DNA of 64,000 bases from assembly GCF_014230465.1 (NCBI RefSeq), contig NZ_JAAXCY010000018.1:52591-116590 (forward strand), read 5' to 3'. Shown piece by piece: positions 27,623 to 37,358 of the stretch. Below the pieces are notes generated by a model that worked only from the letters and a program-made list of their open reading frames with translations, did no database searches and was not told where the DNA came from. Within the stretch, counting starts at the first letter, position 1. Each line of letters opens with the position of its first letter. This DNA is from Pseudomonas cremoris (GTDB lineage Bacteria; Pseudomonadota; Gammaproteobacteria; Pseudomonadales; Pseudomonadaceae). The position numbers were made by a program, and so were the translations under genes.

Positions 27623-28362
27623 GCTTGCGGGGATTTGTGAACGGAGCGTGACGCAGGACAATTTCAGGTGTGCGCAATGTGCGACATGTTGTCACACGGA
27701 GGTTGCCGCAGGACGCTTCTGACCCGATAAACCGGCGCTTAAATTTGCATCGCAAGGGTAAATTGTGCTGTCAGTTCGTCGTTTACACGCCGCCACAAGG
27801 CGTGCGCCACGTGAGTCATTCGGTGATGTCCGAATGCCTTGTTTTATGGGGGGTTGCAACGGTTTTGCATGCCCTTACAGCGCGTAAGGGATGGGGTGGG
27901 TTGCCCAATAACACGGCAATTTTTGTGGTTTTTGTTGAGAATCGAACGCGATAAGATCGCGAACCCTTGCAATAATGGTGAAGGATTATTGCTGTAATCG
28001 ATAAAAATTATTTCTTTATAAGACATGGTTTATACATCGCTAGCTAACTACAATCGCCCGCACTGAATGTCCGGTGCTGTTCAATATTTGAGCACTGGAG
28101 CGGTCGAGGGGCAGATGGATGGCTCTGTGCGACCCCAAGGTTCCGGCAGCCTTTCAACTACCCGCACCAAATGGAATTGGTCTGTAACAAGGCCTTTAAC
28201 CACGAAATCGAATAAGAACTCACCGCAGGTCCGTGAAACGTACAGTTATGGCGTGACGGGCAGGCTCTTATTCAATCGAAGAGAAATGCCAACCCTTGGC
28301 AGGGTGAAGTGTTGGCGATCAAAACCCAACTGCATTGCGCAAGCTGCTTTAGAGGTCGTGAG
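27623..28362. other. Long untranslated region upstream of cyoA
   Basis: 740 bp with no convincing gene. It includes a perfect inverted repeat CCCTTAC/GTAAGGG (27872-27890) and an AT-rich stretch around 27990-28045 that could hold promoters. Short frames here lack ribosome sites and protein character. Such a long leader before cyoABCDE fits heavy regulation of the oxidase, but no ANR box of the TTGAT-N4-ATCAA type was found by eye. Confidence 0.5.
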
Positions 28363-29304
28363 ATGAGTAAAAACAGGTACCCCCGATTACTAGGCTTTTT
28401 GCCGCTGCTTGGCATGATGTTAATGCTTGGAGGCTGCAAGTGGACCTTGATGGACCCGAAAGGACAGATCGGTCTGGATCAACGAAACCTGATCATCACC
28501 GCCACCCTGCTGATGCTGTTGGTTGTGGTGCCTGTGATCATCATGACCTTCGCCTTCGCCTGGAAATACCGTGCGTCGAACACCAGCGCGACCTACGCGC
28601 CGAAGTGGTCGCACTCCACCAAGATCGAAATCGCGGTGTGGCTGGTCCCGGTTCTCATCATCATCGCCTTGGGTTACATCACCTATAAGTCGACCCACGA
28701 GCTGGACCCTTACCGTCCGCTGGAATCCGACGTCAAGCCGATCAACATCGAAGTGGTCGCGCTGGACTGGAAGTGGCTGTTCATCTACCCGGACCTGGGT
28801 ATCGCCACTGTCAACGAGATCCAGTTCCCGGAGAACACCCCGCTTAACTTCCGGATCACCTCCGACGCTGTGATGAACTCGTTCTTCATCCCTGCTCTGG
28901 GCGGCCAGATCTACGCGATGGCAGGCATGCAGACTCGCCTGCACCTGATCGCCAACGAAAAAGCTGAAATGGAAGGCATCTCCGCTAACTACAGCGGCGC
29001 TGGCTTCACCGGCATGAAATTCAAAGCGATCTCGACGAGCCAGGAAGATTTCAACGCCTGGGTAGCCGAAGTCAAGGCCGCACCTAAACAGCTTGATCAA
29101 GCTGAATACGACGCCCTGACCAAACCAAGCCAGAACAACCCAGTCGCCCTGTACTCCACGTACGAGCCGGACCTGTTTCAGAAAATCGTCGACAAGTACG
29201 AAGGTATGAAGCCAGGCAAGCCGGTCAAGCACGAGAAGAAAGAAGTGGCCGCGGTTGAAGGTTCTGACACGGGCTCGCATTCAACTGCTGGGGCAGAGGA
29301 GTAA
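28363..29304 (+). CDS. cyoA: Cytochrome bo3 ubiquinol oxidase subunit II
   Basis: A 313-residue lipoprotein subunit. The signal peptide ends in the lipobox MLMLGGC, followed by two transmembrane helices (IITATLLMLLVVVPVIIMTF and KIEIAVWLVPVLIIIALGYI). A periplasmic cupredoxin-like domain has VVALDWKWLFIYPDLGIATV. The CuA ligands of cytochrome c oxidases are absent, as in quinol oxidases. GAGG precedes the ATG at 28363. First gene of cyoABCDE. Confidence 0.95.
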   Translation: MSKNRYPRLLGFLPLLGMMLMLGGCKWTLMDPKGQIGLDQRNLIITATLLMLLVVVPVIIMTFAFAWKYRASNTSATYAPKWSHSTKIEIAVWLVPVLIIIALGYITYKSTHELDPYRPLESDVKPINIEVVALDWKWLFIYPDLGIATVNEIQFPENTPLNFRITSDAVMNSFFIPALGGQIYAMAGMQTRLHLIANEKAEMEGISANYSGAGFTGMKFKAISTSQEDFNAWVAEVKAAPKQLDQAEYDALTKPSQNNPVALYSTYEPDLFQKIVDKYEGMKPGKPVKHEKKEVAAVEGSDTGSHSTAGAEE

Positions 29305-29307
29305 ACG

Positions 29308-31326
29308 ATGTTTGGTAAATTAAGTTGGGATGCGGTCCCGTTCCACGAGCCGATCGTAATGGTGACCATCGCCATGATCGCGCTGGGTGGTCTGGGCCTG
29401 TTTGCGGCAATCACGTACTTCAAGAAGTGGACTTACCTGTGGACCGAGTGGCTGACGTCTGTCGACCACAAGAAAATCGGTGTCATGTACGTCATCGTTG
29501 CCATGGTCATGCTGCTGCGTGGTTTTGCCGACGCCATCATGATGCGTACCCAGTTGGCCATGGCCACCGAGGGTTCGCCTGGCTACCTGCCGCCTGAACA
29601 CTATGACCAGATCTTCACCGCTCACGGTGTGATCATGATCATCTTCATGGCGATGCCTTTCTTCACCGGCCTGATGAACCTTGCCTTGCCGCTGCAGATT
29701 GGTGCCCGTGACGTTGCCTACCCGTTCCTGAACTCCCTGAGCTTCTGGCTGCTGGTCTCCGGCGTGGTGCTGATCAACGTTTCCCTGGGTGTCGGCGAAT
29801 TCGCCAAGACCGGTTGGGTTGCGTATCCGCCGTTGTCGGGCATTCAGTACAGCCCTGGCGTGGGTGTGGACTACTACATCTGGGCGCTACAGTTATCAGG
29901 ACTAGGGACGACGCTGACGGGGGTCAACTTCCTGGCCACCGTCCTGAAAATGCGCGCCCCTGGCATGAAACTGATGGACATGCCGATCTTCACCTGGACC
30001 TGCACCTGGGCAAACGTCCTGATCGTGGCTTCGTTCCCGATCCTGGCCGCTACCATGGCGCTGCTGTCGCTTGACCGTTACCTGGATTTCCACATTTTCA
30101 CCAACGAGCTTGGTGGCAATCCAATGATGTACGTGAACCTGTTCTGGGCATGGGGTCACCCTGAGGTGTACATCCTGATCCTGCCAGCGTTCGGTATCTT
30201 CTCCGAAGTGATCTCGACCTTTACCGGCAAGCGTCTGTTCGGTCACCACTCGATGGTTTACGCATCGGGCGCGATCTCTGTACTGGGCTTCATGGTTTGG
30301 CTGCACCACTTCTTCACCATGGGTTCGGGGGCCAGCGTCAACGCCTTCTTCGGCCTGGCGACGATGCTGATTTCCATCCCGACGGGGGTGAAGCTATTCA
30401 ACTGGCTATTCACCATCTACCACGGCCGTCTGCGTATCACCAGCCAGGTTCTGTGGACCCTGGGCTTCATGGTGACCTTCGCCATCGGCGGCATGACCGG
30501 CGTACTGCTGGCCATTCCGGGTGCTGACTTCGTACTGCACAACAGCCTGTTCGTGATCGCTCACTTCCACAACGTGATCATCGGTGGTGCTGTATTCGGT
30601 TACATCGCTGGTTTCAGCTTCTACTTCCCTAAAGCGTTCGGCTTCAAGCTGCACGAAGGTTGGGGCAAGGCTGCATTCTGGTTCTGGATCTCGGGCTTCT
30701 TCGTCGCGTTCATGCCGCTCTATGCACTGGGCTTCATGGGCATGACTCGTCGTCTGAACGCTACTACCAACCCTGAGTGGGTGCCTTACCTGTACGTTGC
30801 CATGTTCGGTGCGGTAATGATCGCTGTGGGTATCGCCTGCCAGTTGATCCAGCTGTACGTGAGTATCCGTGACCGTAAGCAGAACGCTTGCGACTCCGGC
30901 GACCCATGGAATGGCCACACCCTGGAATGGTCGACTTCGTCGCCACCTCCGTTCTACAACTTCGCCGTGATCCCTACTGCGAACACCATTGATGCGTTCA
31001 CCGAAGCCAAGGAAGACGGTACTGCGTACCAGAAGCCGGTTAAATATGAACCGATCCACATGCCGAACAACACCGCCACTGGCGTGGTGATGGGCGCGCT
31101 GTTGACCGTGTTCGGTTTCGCGATGATCTGGCACATCTGGTGGCTGGCAATCGTTAGCCTGGTGGGCACCATCGGCTACTTCATTGTCCACGCAGCACGT
31201 GATGATCAAGGCTATATGGTCCCGGTCGAAACGATCGAGCGCATCGAAGCCGAGCAGCACGCTCGCCTGGTCGCCGAGAAGAAAATCCCGGCCAACCGTG
31301 TAGAAACCTCGTTGGAACAGGCTTAA
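29308..31326 (+). CDS. cyoB: Cytochrome bo3 ubiquinol oxidase subunit I
   Basis: A 672-residue catalytic subunit with about 15 transmembrane helices. It carries the haem-copper motifs: [20 protein letters not shown] (low-spin haem His), [20 protein letters not shown] (CuB His and cross-linked Tyr), [10 protein letters not shown] (CuB His pair) and [17 protein letters not shown] (haem o3 and b ligands). It reduces O2 to water while pumping protons. It lies 3 bp after cyoA. Confidence 0.97.
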   Translation: MFGKLSWDAVPFHEPIVMVTIAMIALGGLGLFAAITYFKKWTYLWTEWLTSVDHKKIGVMYVIVAMVMLLRGFADAIMMRTQLAMATEGSPGYLPPEHYDQIFTAHGVIMIIFMAMPFFTGLMNLALPLQIGARDVAYPFLNSLSFWLLVSGVVLINVSLGVGEFAKTGWVAYPPLSGIQYSPGVGVDYYIWALQLSGLGTTLTGVNFLATVLKMRAPGMKLMDMPIFTWTCTWANVLIVASFPILAATMALLSLDRYLDFHIFTNELGGNPMMYVNLFWAWGHPEVYILILPAFGIFSEVISTFTGKRLFGHHSMVYASGAISVLGFMVWLHHFFTMGSGASVNAFFGLATMLISIPTGVKLFNWLFTIYHGRLRITSQVLWTLGFMVTFAIGGMTGVLLAIPGADFVLHNSLFVIAHFHNVIIGGAVFGYIAGFSFYFPKAFGFKLHEGWGKAAFWFWISGFFVAFMPLYALGFMGMTRRLNATTNPEWVPYLYVAMFGAVMIAVGIACQLIQLYVSIRDRKQNACDSGDPWNGHTLEWSTSSPPPFYNFAVIPTANTIDAFTEAKEDGTAYQKPVKYEPIHMPNNTATGVVMGALLTVFGFAMIWHIWWLAIVSLVGTIGYFIVHAARDDQGYMVPVETIERIEAEQHARLVAEKKIPANRVETSLEQA

Positions 31327-31329
31327 ACC

Positions 31330-31956
31330 ATGTCGAACTTAGTGACCAATGCTGGACACGCCCATGTCGATGACCATGGGCACGATGACCATCACCACGA
31401 CTCGGGGCCGATGACCGTTTTCGGTTTCTGGCTCTACCTGATGACCGACTGCATCTTGTTTGCGTCGATCTTCGCGGTGTACGCGGTACTGGTAAACAAC
31501 GTAGCGGGTGGCCCGTCGGGCCACGACATCTTCGAACTGCCTTACGTGCTCGGCGAAACCGCCTTGCTGTTGTTCAGTTCGATCACCTACGGCTTCGCCA
31601 TGTTGGCCTTCTACAAGGGCAACAAGAAGGGCGTACTGAGCTGGTTGGCACTGACCTTCCTGTTCGGCCTGGGCTTCATCGGCATGGAGATCAACGAGTT
31701 CCACCTGCTGATCTCCGAAGGCTACGGCCCGCACCGTTCCGGCTTCCTGTCTGCGTTCTTCACGCTGGTAGGCACCCACGGTCTGCACGTAACTGCCGGT
31801 CTGCTGTGGATGGCGGTGATGATGTATCAGGTCAATAAACACGGCCTGACCAACACCAACAAGACTCGCCTGAGCTGCCTGAGCCTGTTCTGGCACTTCC
31901 TGGACGTGGTCTGGATCTGCGTCTTCACCGTTGTTTACCTGATGGGGACTCTGTAA
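31330..31956 (+). CDS. cyoC: Cytochrome bo3 ubiquinol oxidase subunit III
   Basis: A 208-residue five-helix protein of the haem-copper oxidase subunit III family, with [60 protein letters not shown] and [20 protein letters not shown]. It has a His-rich N-terminal extension ([15 protein letters not shown]) that could bind metal. It stabilises subunit I. The stop overlaps the cyoD start. Confidence 0.95.
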   Translation: MSNLVTNAGHAHVDDHGHDDHHHDSGPMTVFGFWLYLMTDCILFASIFAVYAVLVNNVAGGPSGHDIFELPYVLGETALLLFSSITYGFAMLAFYKGNKKGVLSWLALTFLFGLGFIGMEINEFHLLISEGYGPHRSGFLSAFFTLVGTHGLHVTAGLLWMAVMMYQVNKHGLTNTNKTRLSCLSLFWHFLDVVWICVFTVVYLMGTL

Positions 31957-32297
31957 TGGCTAATGCACACTCCCATGACCATGACAGCCATGATGCGAGC
32001 CACGGCAGCGTTAAGTCGTACGCCATCGGCTTCATCCTGTCGGTAATCCTGACGCTCATCCCGTTTGGTCTGGTGATGTACCCGACCCTGCCAAAGTCGA
32101 TCACCTTGATGATCGTGCTGGCATTCGCGGTGATTCAGGTTCTGGTTCACCTGGTGTACTTCCTGCACCTGGATCGCTCGAAAGAGCAGCGCGATAACGT
32201 GATTGCGTTTGTGTTCGCAGGCCTCGTAATCCTGCTGCTGGTTGGCCTGTCGATATGGATCATGTTCAGCATCCATACGTTCATGATGGCGAAGTGA
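31956..32297 (+). CDS. cyoD: Cytochrome bo3 ubiquinol oxidase subunit IV
   Basis: A 113-residue protein with three hydrophobic helices (SYAIGFILSVILTLIPFGLV, ITLMIVLAFAVIQVLVHLVY, FVFAGLVILLLVGLSIWIMF) and a short His-rich N-terminus (HSHDHDSHDASHG), as usual for CyoD. It overlaps cyoC by 1 bp and precedes cyoE by 11 bp. Confidence 0.94.
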   Translation: MANAHSHDHDSHDASHGSVKSYAIGFILSVILTLIPFGLVMYPTLPKSITLMIVLAFAVIQVLVHLVYFLHLDRSKEQRDNVIAFVFAGLVILLLVGLSIWIMFSIHTFMMAK

Positions 32298-32308
32298 GGT
32301 AAGACCCG

Positions 32309-33196
32309 ATGTCGCTTAAGCACTTTATCCAAATCACCAAACCGGGGATCATTTTCGGTAACGTGCTTTCTGTGGCAGGCGGCTTCTTCCTGGCCTCCAA
32401 GGGGCATGTCGATCTGGCCATCTTCCTGGCTGCGATGATCGGCACGTCCCTGGTGGTAGCTTCCGGATGTGTGTTCAACAACTGCATCGACCGTGACATC
32501 GATATCAAGATGGAGCGCACCAAGAACCGCGTGCTGGTCCAGGGCCTTATCTCCCTGAAACTGGCACTGGTCTACGCGACCGTCCTCGGTGTTGCCGGTG
32601 TGGCGTTGTTGTACAAGGTGGCCAACCCGCTGGCGGCGCTGTTCGCCGTGATCGGGTTTGTCATCTACGTCGGTCTCTACAGCCTGTACCTCAAGCGCAA
32701 GTCGGTTCACGGCACGCTGGTGGGCAGTCTGTCGGGGGCGATGCCGCCGGTGATTGGTTATGTGGCTGTAACCAATAGCTTCGACATGGCCGCGCTGACG
32801 CTACTGGTGATGTTCAGCCTGTGGCAGATGCCGCATTCCTACGCCATTGCGATCTTTCGCTTCAATGACTACCTGGCTGCCTCGATTCCGGTTCTGCCGG
32901 TCAAGCGTGGCATCCAGGTGGCCAAGAAACACATCCTGCTGTACATCCTGGCCTTCCTCGTGGCGACCTTGATGTTGACCTTCAGTGGCTACGCCGGCAT
33001 GAGCTATCTCGCCGTCGCCGCCGCCATGGGCATGTACTGGTTGTACATGGCCTGGACGGGCTACAAGGCGGTGGATGACACCGTCTGGGCGCGCAAGCTG
33101 TTCGTGTTCTCGATCTTCACCATCACCGCGCTCAGCGTGATGATGTCCCTGGATTTCCAAGTGCCGAAAGAGCTGTTGCTGACCTACGCTCACTGA
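32309..33196 (+). CDS. cyoE: Protohaem IX farnesyltransferase (haem O synthase)
   Basis: A 295-residue UbiA-type prenyltransferase with nine predicted helices. The farnesyl-diphosphate-binding Asp-rich motif is [17 protein letters not shown] and the second conserved loop is [20 protein letters not shown]. It makes haem O for the bo3 oxidase. It is the last gene of the cyo operon and is followed by a terminator. Confidence 0.95.
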   Translation: MSLKHFIQITKPGIIFGNVLSVAGGFFLASKGHVDLAIFLAAMIGTSLVVASGCVFNNCIDRDIDIKMERTKNRVLVQGLISLKLALVYATVLGVAGVALLYKVANPLAALFAVIGFVIYVGLYSLYLKRKSVHGTLVGSLSGAMPPVIGYVAVTNSFDMAALTLLVMFSLWQMPHSYAIAIFRFNDYLAASIPVLPVKRGIQVAKKHILLYILAFLVATLMLTFSGYAGMSYLAVAAAMGMYWLYMAWTGYKAVDDTVWARKLFVFSIFTITALSVMMSLDFQVPKELLLTYAH

Positions 33197-33210
33197 GTGT
33201 CACCGCTGTG

Positions 33211-33249
33211 AAAAAGCCCCGCCTTCGAGAGAAGAGCGGGGCTTTTTTT
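33211..33249 (+). terminator. Rho-independent terminator of cyoABCDE
   Basis: AAAAAGCCCCGC and GCGGGGCTTTTTTT form the stem and T-run 14 bp after the cyoE stop. The flanking A and T runs make it usable from both directions, including for the leftward gene that ends at 33265. Confidence 0.9.
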
Positions 33250-33264
33250 GGGGCGGGATCCAGG

Positions 33265-33969
33265 TTACTGCTGAACGATGCTGTACCCCTCGAACGCGCT
33301 TTGCTGCTGCAGTGCAGTGATCACACTCTTGCGGCTCAACGGCTGTTCGGTGCCCGAGTTATCCACAAAGCTTTCCACTTCCAGCTCGGCCTCATCGCCT
33401 TCACCCACAAAGGCGAAACCGAGGAACTCAAATGCCTCGCGGTCAACGTTCAGCTTGGAACGCGGCGTGCGCAGCGGCAGGGTGACACTGATGCCGTCCT
33501 TGCTGATCACAAACACTTCGGCTTCTTTCTTGGGGCGTGCGGCCTTGCTCTTGCCCGAGCTTGGGTTGCTGATGGCCTGGTGGCTTTGGTTCAGCACCTT
33601 CAGGGCCAGGCCGTAGACCAGTTCCTGGAACTCAGGGTCGTCCTTGAAGCTGGACAGGATGCGGCTGATGGAAAACTGGCTGCTCAGGTTTTCCAGGGCG
33701 GCGTTGTCAGCCGCCTCGGCGTCTTTGAGTTGCTTGAGCTGGCCCATCAGGTCGTACGCCTTGTCGTCGTCGAAGGCGTCGTGGGCCTGGCGAATGGCGA
33801 CGCGCAGTTCGCGGATCTGGTCGCTTTCCTTGGAGGTGTGGAACGCGTCCAGCACCATCTCGCTGATGATCTTGGCCGCTGGCAGATGCTGTGAAAGATT
33901 GATGGCGTTTTCGTATTCAGCTTTGGAGTGCAAGGCGACTACGGATTCTTCGTGGTGGGAATCGGACAT
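33265..33969 (-). CDS. Conserved hypothetical protein
   Basis: A 234-residue soluble, acidic, mostly helical protein. The N-terminal 100 residues are helix-rich (SDQIRELRVAIRQAHDAFDD, AYDLMGQLKQLKDAEAADNA) and look coiled-coil prone. A Lys-rich hinge (GKSKAARPKKEAEVF) leads to a beta-rich C-terminal domain (LNVDREAFEFLGFAFVGEGD). No family was recognised. The gene starts cleanly and stands alone. It is probably a Pseudomonas-wide conserved protein. Confidence 0.7.
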   Translation of the reverse strand: MSDSHHEESVVALHSKAEYENAINLSQHLPAAKIISEMVLDAFHTSKESDQIRELRVAIRQAHDAFDDDKAYDLMGQLKQLKDAEAADNAALENLSSQFSISRILSSFKDDPEFQELVYGLALKVLNQSHQAISNPSSGKSKAARPKKEAEVFVISKDGISVTLPLRTPRSKLNVDREAFEFLGFAFVGEGDEAELEVESFVDNSGTEQPLSRKSVITALQQQSAFEGYSIVQQ

Positions 33970-34036
33970 TGAAATTTCACTTCAGTAAACGGGGACAAAA
34001 AAGCGTCGGGCATTTTCAGGGGGGAGGGGGATCAGG

Positions 34037-34540
34037 TCAAGGCAGCACAATGCCCTTATCGCGACGCAAGGCATTCAGCGCGCGCTGCAGCCGGGCTGCG
34101 CGCCCGCAAAACAGACCTACGGTAAACCCCGAAACCGCGCCGATGGCCATCAACATCGATGGCGTGCTTAACAGCAAAGGATGCACGGCCTGCTGAAAGC
34201 CGAAGTAATACTTCACCGCGAAGAACAGCTGCGAGATCAGCAGGGTCTTCCAAGTGCCCGGCAGCACCAGGGTTTCGCCATTGGCGTCGAGCTGGGCTCC
34301 CTTGGCGTTGAACAGCAAGATCCCCACCACGCTGCCGGCCAGTGCGCCGCCGACCCAGGCGCTGCTCGACAGCAGTGAAGGCACCAGCGAAATCAGTGAC
34401 CACACCACCAGCACCACCGGCAGGATCATCAACGAGCGGCGGTTCTCGCGCCCCCCCAGGCAGGCCTTGATACCGTAGTAGCAAATCCACAGATAGGCGG
34501 CGTAGACCCACAGGGGCGTGCCTTGGAGGATGTCGAGCAT
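34037..34540 (-). CDS. DUF6622-like integral membrane protein
   Basis: A 167-residue membrane protein with about five hydrophobic stretches (LWVYAAYLWICYYGIKACLG, SLMILPVVLVVWSLISLVPS, AWVGGALAGSVVGILLF, MLMAIGAVSGFTVGLFCG). It resembles the small DUF6622-type proteins of Pseudomonas and Burkholderia. No function is known, and the family name is from memory of its pattern. It is followed leftward by the 33265 gene but with a 67-bp gap. Confidence 0.65.
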   Translation of the reverse strand: MLDILQGTPLWVYAAYLWICYYGIKACLGGRENRRSLMILPVVLVVWSLISLVPSLLSSSAWVGGALAGSVVGILLFNAKGAQLDANGETLVLPGTWKTLLISQLFFAVKYYFGFQQAVHPLLLSTPSMLMAIGAVSGFTVGLFCGRAARLQRALNALRRDKGIVLP

Positions 34541-34595
34541 TGAACGCTTCCTTGCAGAAATACAGGGCTATTTTCAGGTAAGGCGCATTAGGTGG

Positions 34596-34850
34596 TCAGT
34601 AGTGATAGCGGCACATAAGTATCTGAACCTCATCGTCTTCTATTCCATAGACCAAACGATGCTCTGAAGTGATCCTCCGGGACCAAAAACCACTGAGGTT
34701 GTGTTTGAGGGGCTCGGGTTTTCCGACACCGTCGAACGGGTCTCGTTGGATTGCCTTGATCAGGAGGTTGATGCGTTTGAGCCCTGCCTTATCGTTCTGT
34801 TGAAACCAGAGATAGTCGTCCCAGCCTTCAGGGGTAAAGAGTATTTTCAT
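34596..34850 (-). CDS. yoeB: YoeB-family mRNA interferase toxin
   Basis: An 84-residue RelE/YoeB-type toxin. It shows the family order KILFTPEGWDDYLWFQQNDK, then DPFDGVGKPEPLKHNLSGFW followed by SRRITSEHRLVYGIED, and ends in ILMCRYHY. The Glu-Arg-His-Tyr set used in ribosome-dependent mRNA cleavage is present. Its ATG overlaps the antitoxin stop by 4 bp, as in yefM-yoeB operons. Confidence 0.95.
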   Translation of the reverse strand: MKILFTPEGWDDYLWFQQNDKAGLKRINLLIKAIQRDPFDGVGKPEPLKHNLSGFWSRRITSEHRLVYGIEDDEVQILMCRYHY

Positions 34851-35101
34851 TCTTCAATCAACCGCCTTGGTTTGGCTTTACCGCCTCGCAGGCTGTTGAT
34901 TGAGTTGATCAGGCGCTCTGCGTTTTTAGGCGAGCGCAGCAAATAGGCCGTCTCTTCCAGCGCATTGAACTCGGATAACGAGATCATCACCACCGGCTCA
35001 CCTTTCTGTCGGGTCAGCAGGAGAGGGATGTGGTCTTCGTTAACTCGGTCCATCGTTTCGGACAGATGAGCACGAGCATTTGTGTAGTTGATAGTTTCCA
35101 T
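34847..35101 (-). CDS. yefM: YefM-family antitoxin
   Basis: An 84-residue Phd/YefM antitoxin: METINYTNARAHLSETMDRV, then PLLLTRQKGEPVVMISLSEF and NALEETAYLLRSP, with the toxin-binding Arg-rich C-terminal tail. It binds DNA at its own promoter and neutralises YoeB. A GTAC-containing repeat lies just upstream (35128-35150). Confidence 0.95.
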   Translation of the reverse strand: METINYTNARAHLSETMDRVNEDHIPLLLTRQKGEPVVMISLSEFNALEETAYLLRSPKNAERLINSINSLRGGKAKPRRLIEE

Positions 35102-35127
35102 GGTGGGGCTCCTGATTCGATGGAGAG

Positions 35128-35150
35128 AACGTACAGAAATACGTACATGT
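35128..35150 (-). promoter_or_regulatory. Candidate YefM operator
   Basis: ACGTACA is repeated within 14 bp (ACGTACAG, then ACGTACAT), 27 bp upstream of the yefM start. E. coli YefM binds TGTACA-centred palindromes in the same position, so this is the likely autoregulatory site. Confidence 0.5.
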
Positions 35151-35333
35151 CTTCAAGAGGCATCTTATCAACGGTTGTGGTTACGACGCTGTACTTCGAT
35201 TTGCCCCTGACCCACATCAAAACCGCTCGCCGAAAAATCCGTTACAACACCCAGGCCTGATGAACACATAAGAACAACCACTGACCTGCGCCGAGGGGAC
35301 CACCCCACGCCAGGTGATTAAAGGATTAATGCG

Positions 35334-37358
35334 ATGGCGCTTTCTCTTGCACGCCTGGCCTTGCTGGGGGCGACGCTGTGTCTGGCGCTACCCCTGCACG
35401 CCAACTCCCCCGACACCTCACTCATTGAACAAGGCAAGTACGTCGCGCAATTGGGCGACTGCATCGCCTGTCACACCGCCAAGCAAGGACAAGTGATGGC
35501 CGGCGGGCTGGAGCTGAGCACGCCGATGGGTACGATTTTTTCGAGCAACATCACACCGGACCGTGACACCGGCATCGGCAACTACAGCTTTGAACAATTC
35601 GACCGGGTCATGCGCGAAGGGGTGACGCCGAGCGGTATGAACCTGTACCCGGCGATGCCGTACCCGTCCTACGCCAAGATGAGCGAAGCGGACATGCGCG
35701 CGTTGTATGCCTACCTGATGCAAGGCGTAGAGCCGGTGCAAAAGGCTAACCTCGACGCCGACATGGGCTTCCCCTTCAACCAGCGTTGGGGCCTGGCGTT
35801 GTGGAACTTTGCCTTCCTCGATAAGCAACCCTTCAAACCAGACCCGGCCCGTGACGAACAACTTAACCGTGGCGCCTACTTGGTCCAGGGCCTCGGCCAT
35901 TGCGGTTCCTGCCATACCCCACGGGGCCTCGCGTTCCAGGAAAAAGCCATGAGTGATGAAGGCCGCAGCGGCCGGCATTACCTGGCCGGCGAAACCGTCG
36001 AACACTGGCGTGCCCTGAGCCTGCGCAACCTGTGGACGGTGGAAGACACCGTGCAACTGCTCAAGACCGGGCAAAACCGCTTTGCCACGGTCGCCGGCAA
36101 CATGGCCGATGTGATTCACCACAGCACCCAGCATTTCAGTGACTACGACCTCACGGCCATCGCCAGTTACCTCAAGTCCCTGCCGCCGGGTAAAGACGAT
36201 TTGCCGATGCCCTCCGTGGCCCATGCCCCCGCCGAGCCGCCTGCCGATTTATTCACCAGCCGTGGCGGGCTGGGTTACATGCAGTTTTGCAGCGACTGTC
36301 ACCGCAGCGATGGCGCTGGCGTAAGGGGGCTGTTTCCGCCGCTGGCCGGGAACCCGGGCATTGTTTCAAGCAACCCGACGTCGCTGCTGCACATCACCCT
36401 CACCGGCTGGGAAACCGCGCAAACGGCCGCTCACCCACGGGTCTACACCATGCCCGGTTTCGCCCGGCTACAAGATCAGGAAATCGCTGAAATCCTCAGC
36501 TTCGTGCGCACACGCTGGGGCAATGAAGGCACGCCCATCAGCGCAGCCCAGGTAAAAAAGCTGCGCGACCAGCTCAACCCGGTCACCACCGATTCGTCAG
36601 CCTTTGAAACCCCGCGCCTGGCCGATCTGCTCGCCGCACCGAATGCCGAGCAAGTGGTTCGCGGTATGCGCCTTCACTTGCAGACTAAGGCACTGCTGCC
36701 CAACAACGTCGGCAACGCGCTTAACTGCACCAGTTGCCATCTCAACGCTGGCACTGTGGCGGACGGCTCGCCGTTCGTGGGCGTCTCGGCGTTTTTCCCC
36801 AGCTATGCGCCGCGTGCGGGCAAGGTGGTGACATTGGAAGAGCGCATCAACGGCTGCTTCCGTCGCTCGATGAATGGAACGCCGCTGCCACCGCAGTCAG
36901 TGGACATGCAGGCGATGGTCGCGTACTTCGACTGGATGAAAAACAACACCCGCCCCGAAGACAAGGTCGCCGGGCGTGGCGTGGGCAAGGTCGACCCGGC
37001 GATCAAGCCGGACCTGGTCAATGGCAAGCAGGTCTACGCCAAGCAATGCGCGGTGTGCCATGGCGACAATGGCCAGGGCCTGGCGCGGGCAGACGGCGAA
37101 CTGATCTACCCGCCGCTGTGGGGCGAGCAGTCGTTCAATATTGGCGCTGGCATGGCCCGCACGTATACGGCGGCGGCGTTCGTCAAACGCAACATGCCGA
37201 TTGGCTTTCACGAGAAATTCCCGTTGGGCCAGGGCGGTTTGTCCGACCAGGAAGCGGTGGACGTGGCGGCGTATTTCTCGGGCCAACCGCGCCCGGACTT
37301 CCCCGACAAGGTCAAGGACTGGCCGAACGGCGGTAAACCCGTGGATGCGCGTTACTAG
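35334..37358 (+). CDS. Five-haem cytochrome c: triple-haem dehydrogenase cytochrome fused to a TsdA-like domain
   Basis: A 674-residue exported protein (signal peptide about 1-23). Five CxxCH haem sites occur at residues 43, 190, 319, 465 and 572. The first three lie in a module like the cytochrome subunit of alcohol/gluconate dehydrogenases (YVAQLGDCIACHTAKQG, GLGHCGSCHTPRGLAF, FCSDCHRSDGAGVRGLFPP). Residues about 425-674 resemble diheme thiosulfate dehydrogenase TsdA: CTSCHLNAGTVADGSPFVGV, LEERINGCFRRSMNG and CAVCHGDNGQG. Cys508 sits where TsdA has its axial haem-ligand Cys. No dehydrogenase subunit gene is adjacent. The likely role is periplasmic thiosulfate oxidation or tetrathionate turnover, passing electrons through the N-terminal haems. 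Confidence 0.85.
   Translation: MALSLARLALLGATLCLALPLHANSPDTSLIEQGKYVAQLGDCIACHTAKQGQVMAGGLELSTPMGTIFSSNITPDRDTGIGNYSFEQFDRVMREGVTPSGMNLYPAMPYPSYAKMSEADMRALYAYLMQGVEPVQKANLDADMGFPFNQRWGLALWNFAFLDKQPFKPDPARDEQLNRGAYLVQGLGHCGSCHTPRGLAFQEKAMSDEGRSGRHYLAGETVEHWRALSLRNLWTVEDTVQLLKTGQNRFATVAGNMADVIHHSTQHFSDYDLTAIASYLKSLPPGKDDLPMPSVAHAPAEPPADLFTSRGGLGYMQFCSDCHRSDGAGVRGLFPPLAGNPGIVSSNPTSLLHITLTGWETAQTAAHPRVYTMPGFARLQDQEIAEILSFVRTRWGNEGTPISAAQVKKLRDQLNPVTTDSSAFETPRLADLLAAPNAEQVVRGMRLHLQTKALLPNNVGNALNCTSCHLNAGTVADGSPFVGVSAFFPSYAPRAGKVVTLEERINGCFRRSMNGTPLPPQSVDMQAMVAYFDWMKNNTRPEDKVAGRGVGKVDPAIKPDLVNGKQVYAKQCAVCHGDNGQGLARADGELIYPPLWGEQSFNIGAGMARTYTAAAFVKRNMPIGFHEKFPLGQGGLSDQEAVDVAAYFSGQPRPDFPDKVKDWPNGGKPVDARY

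Noticed and set aside
28309..28362. N-terminal extension of CyoA from 28309
   Set aside because: The ATG at 28363 has a GAGG ribosome site and is followed directly by a lipoprotein signal peptide, which the extension would spoil.
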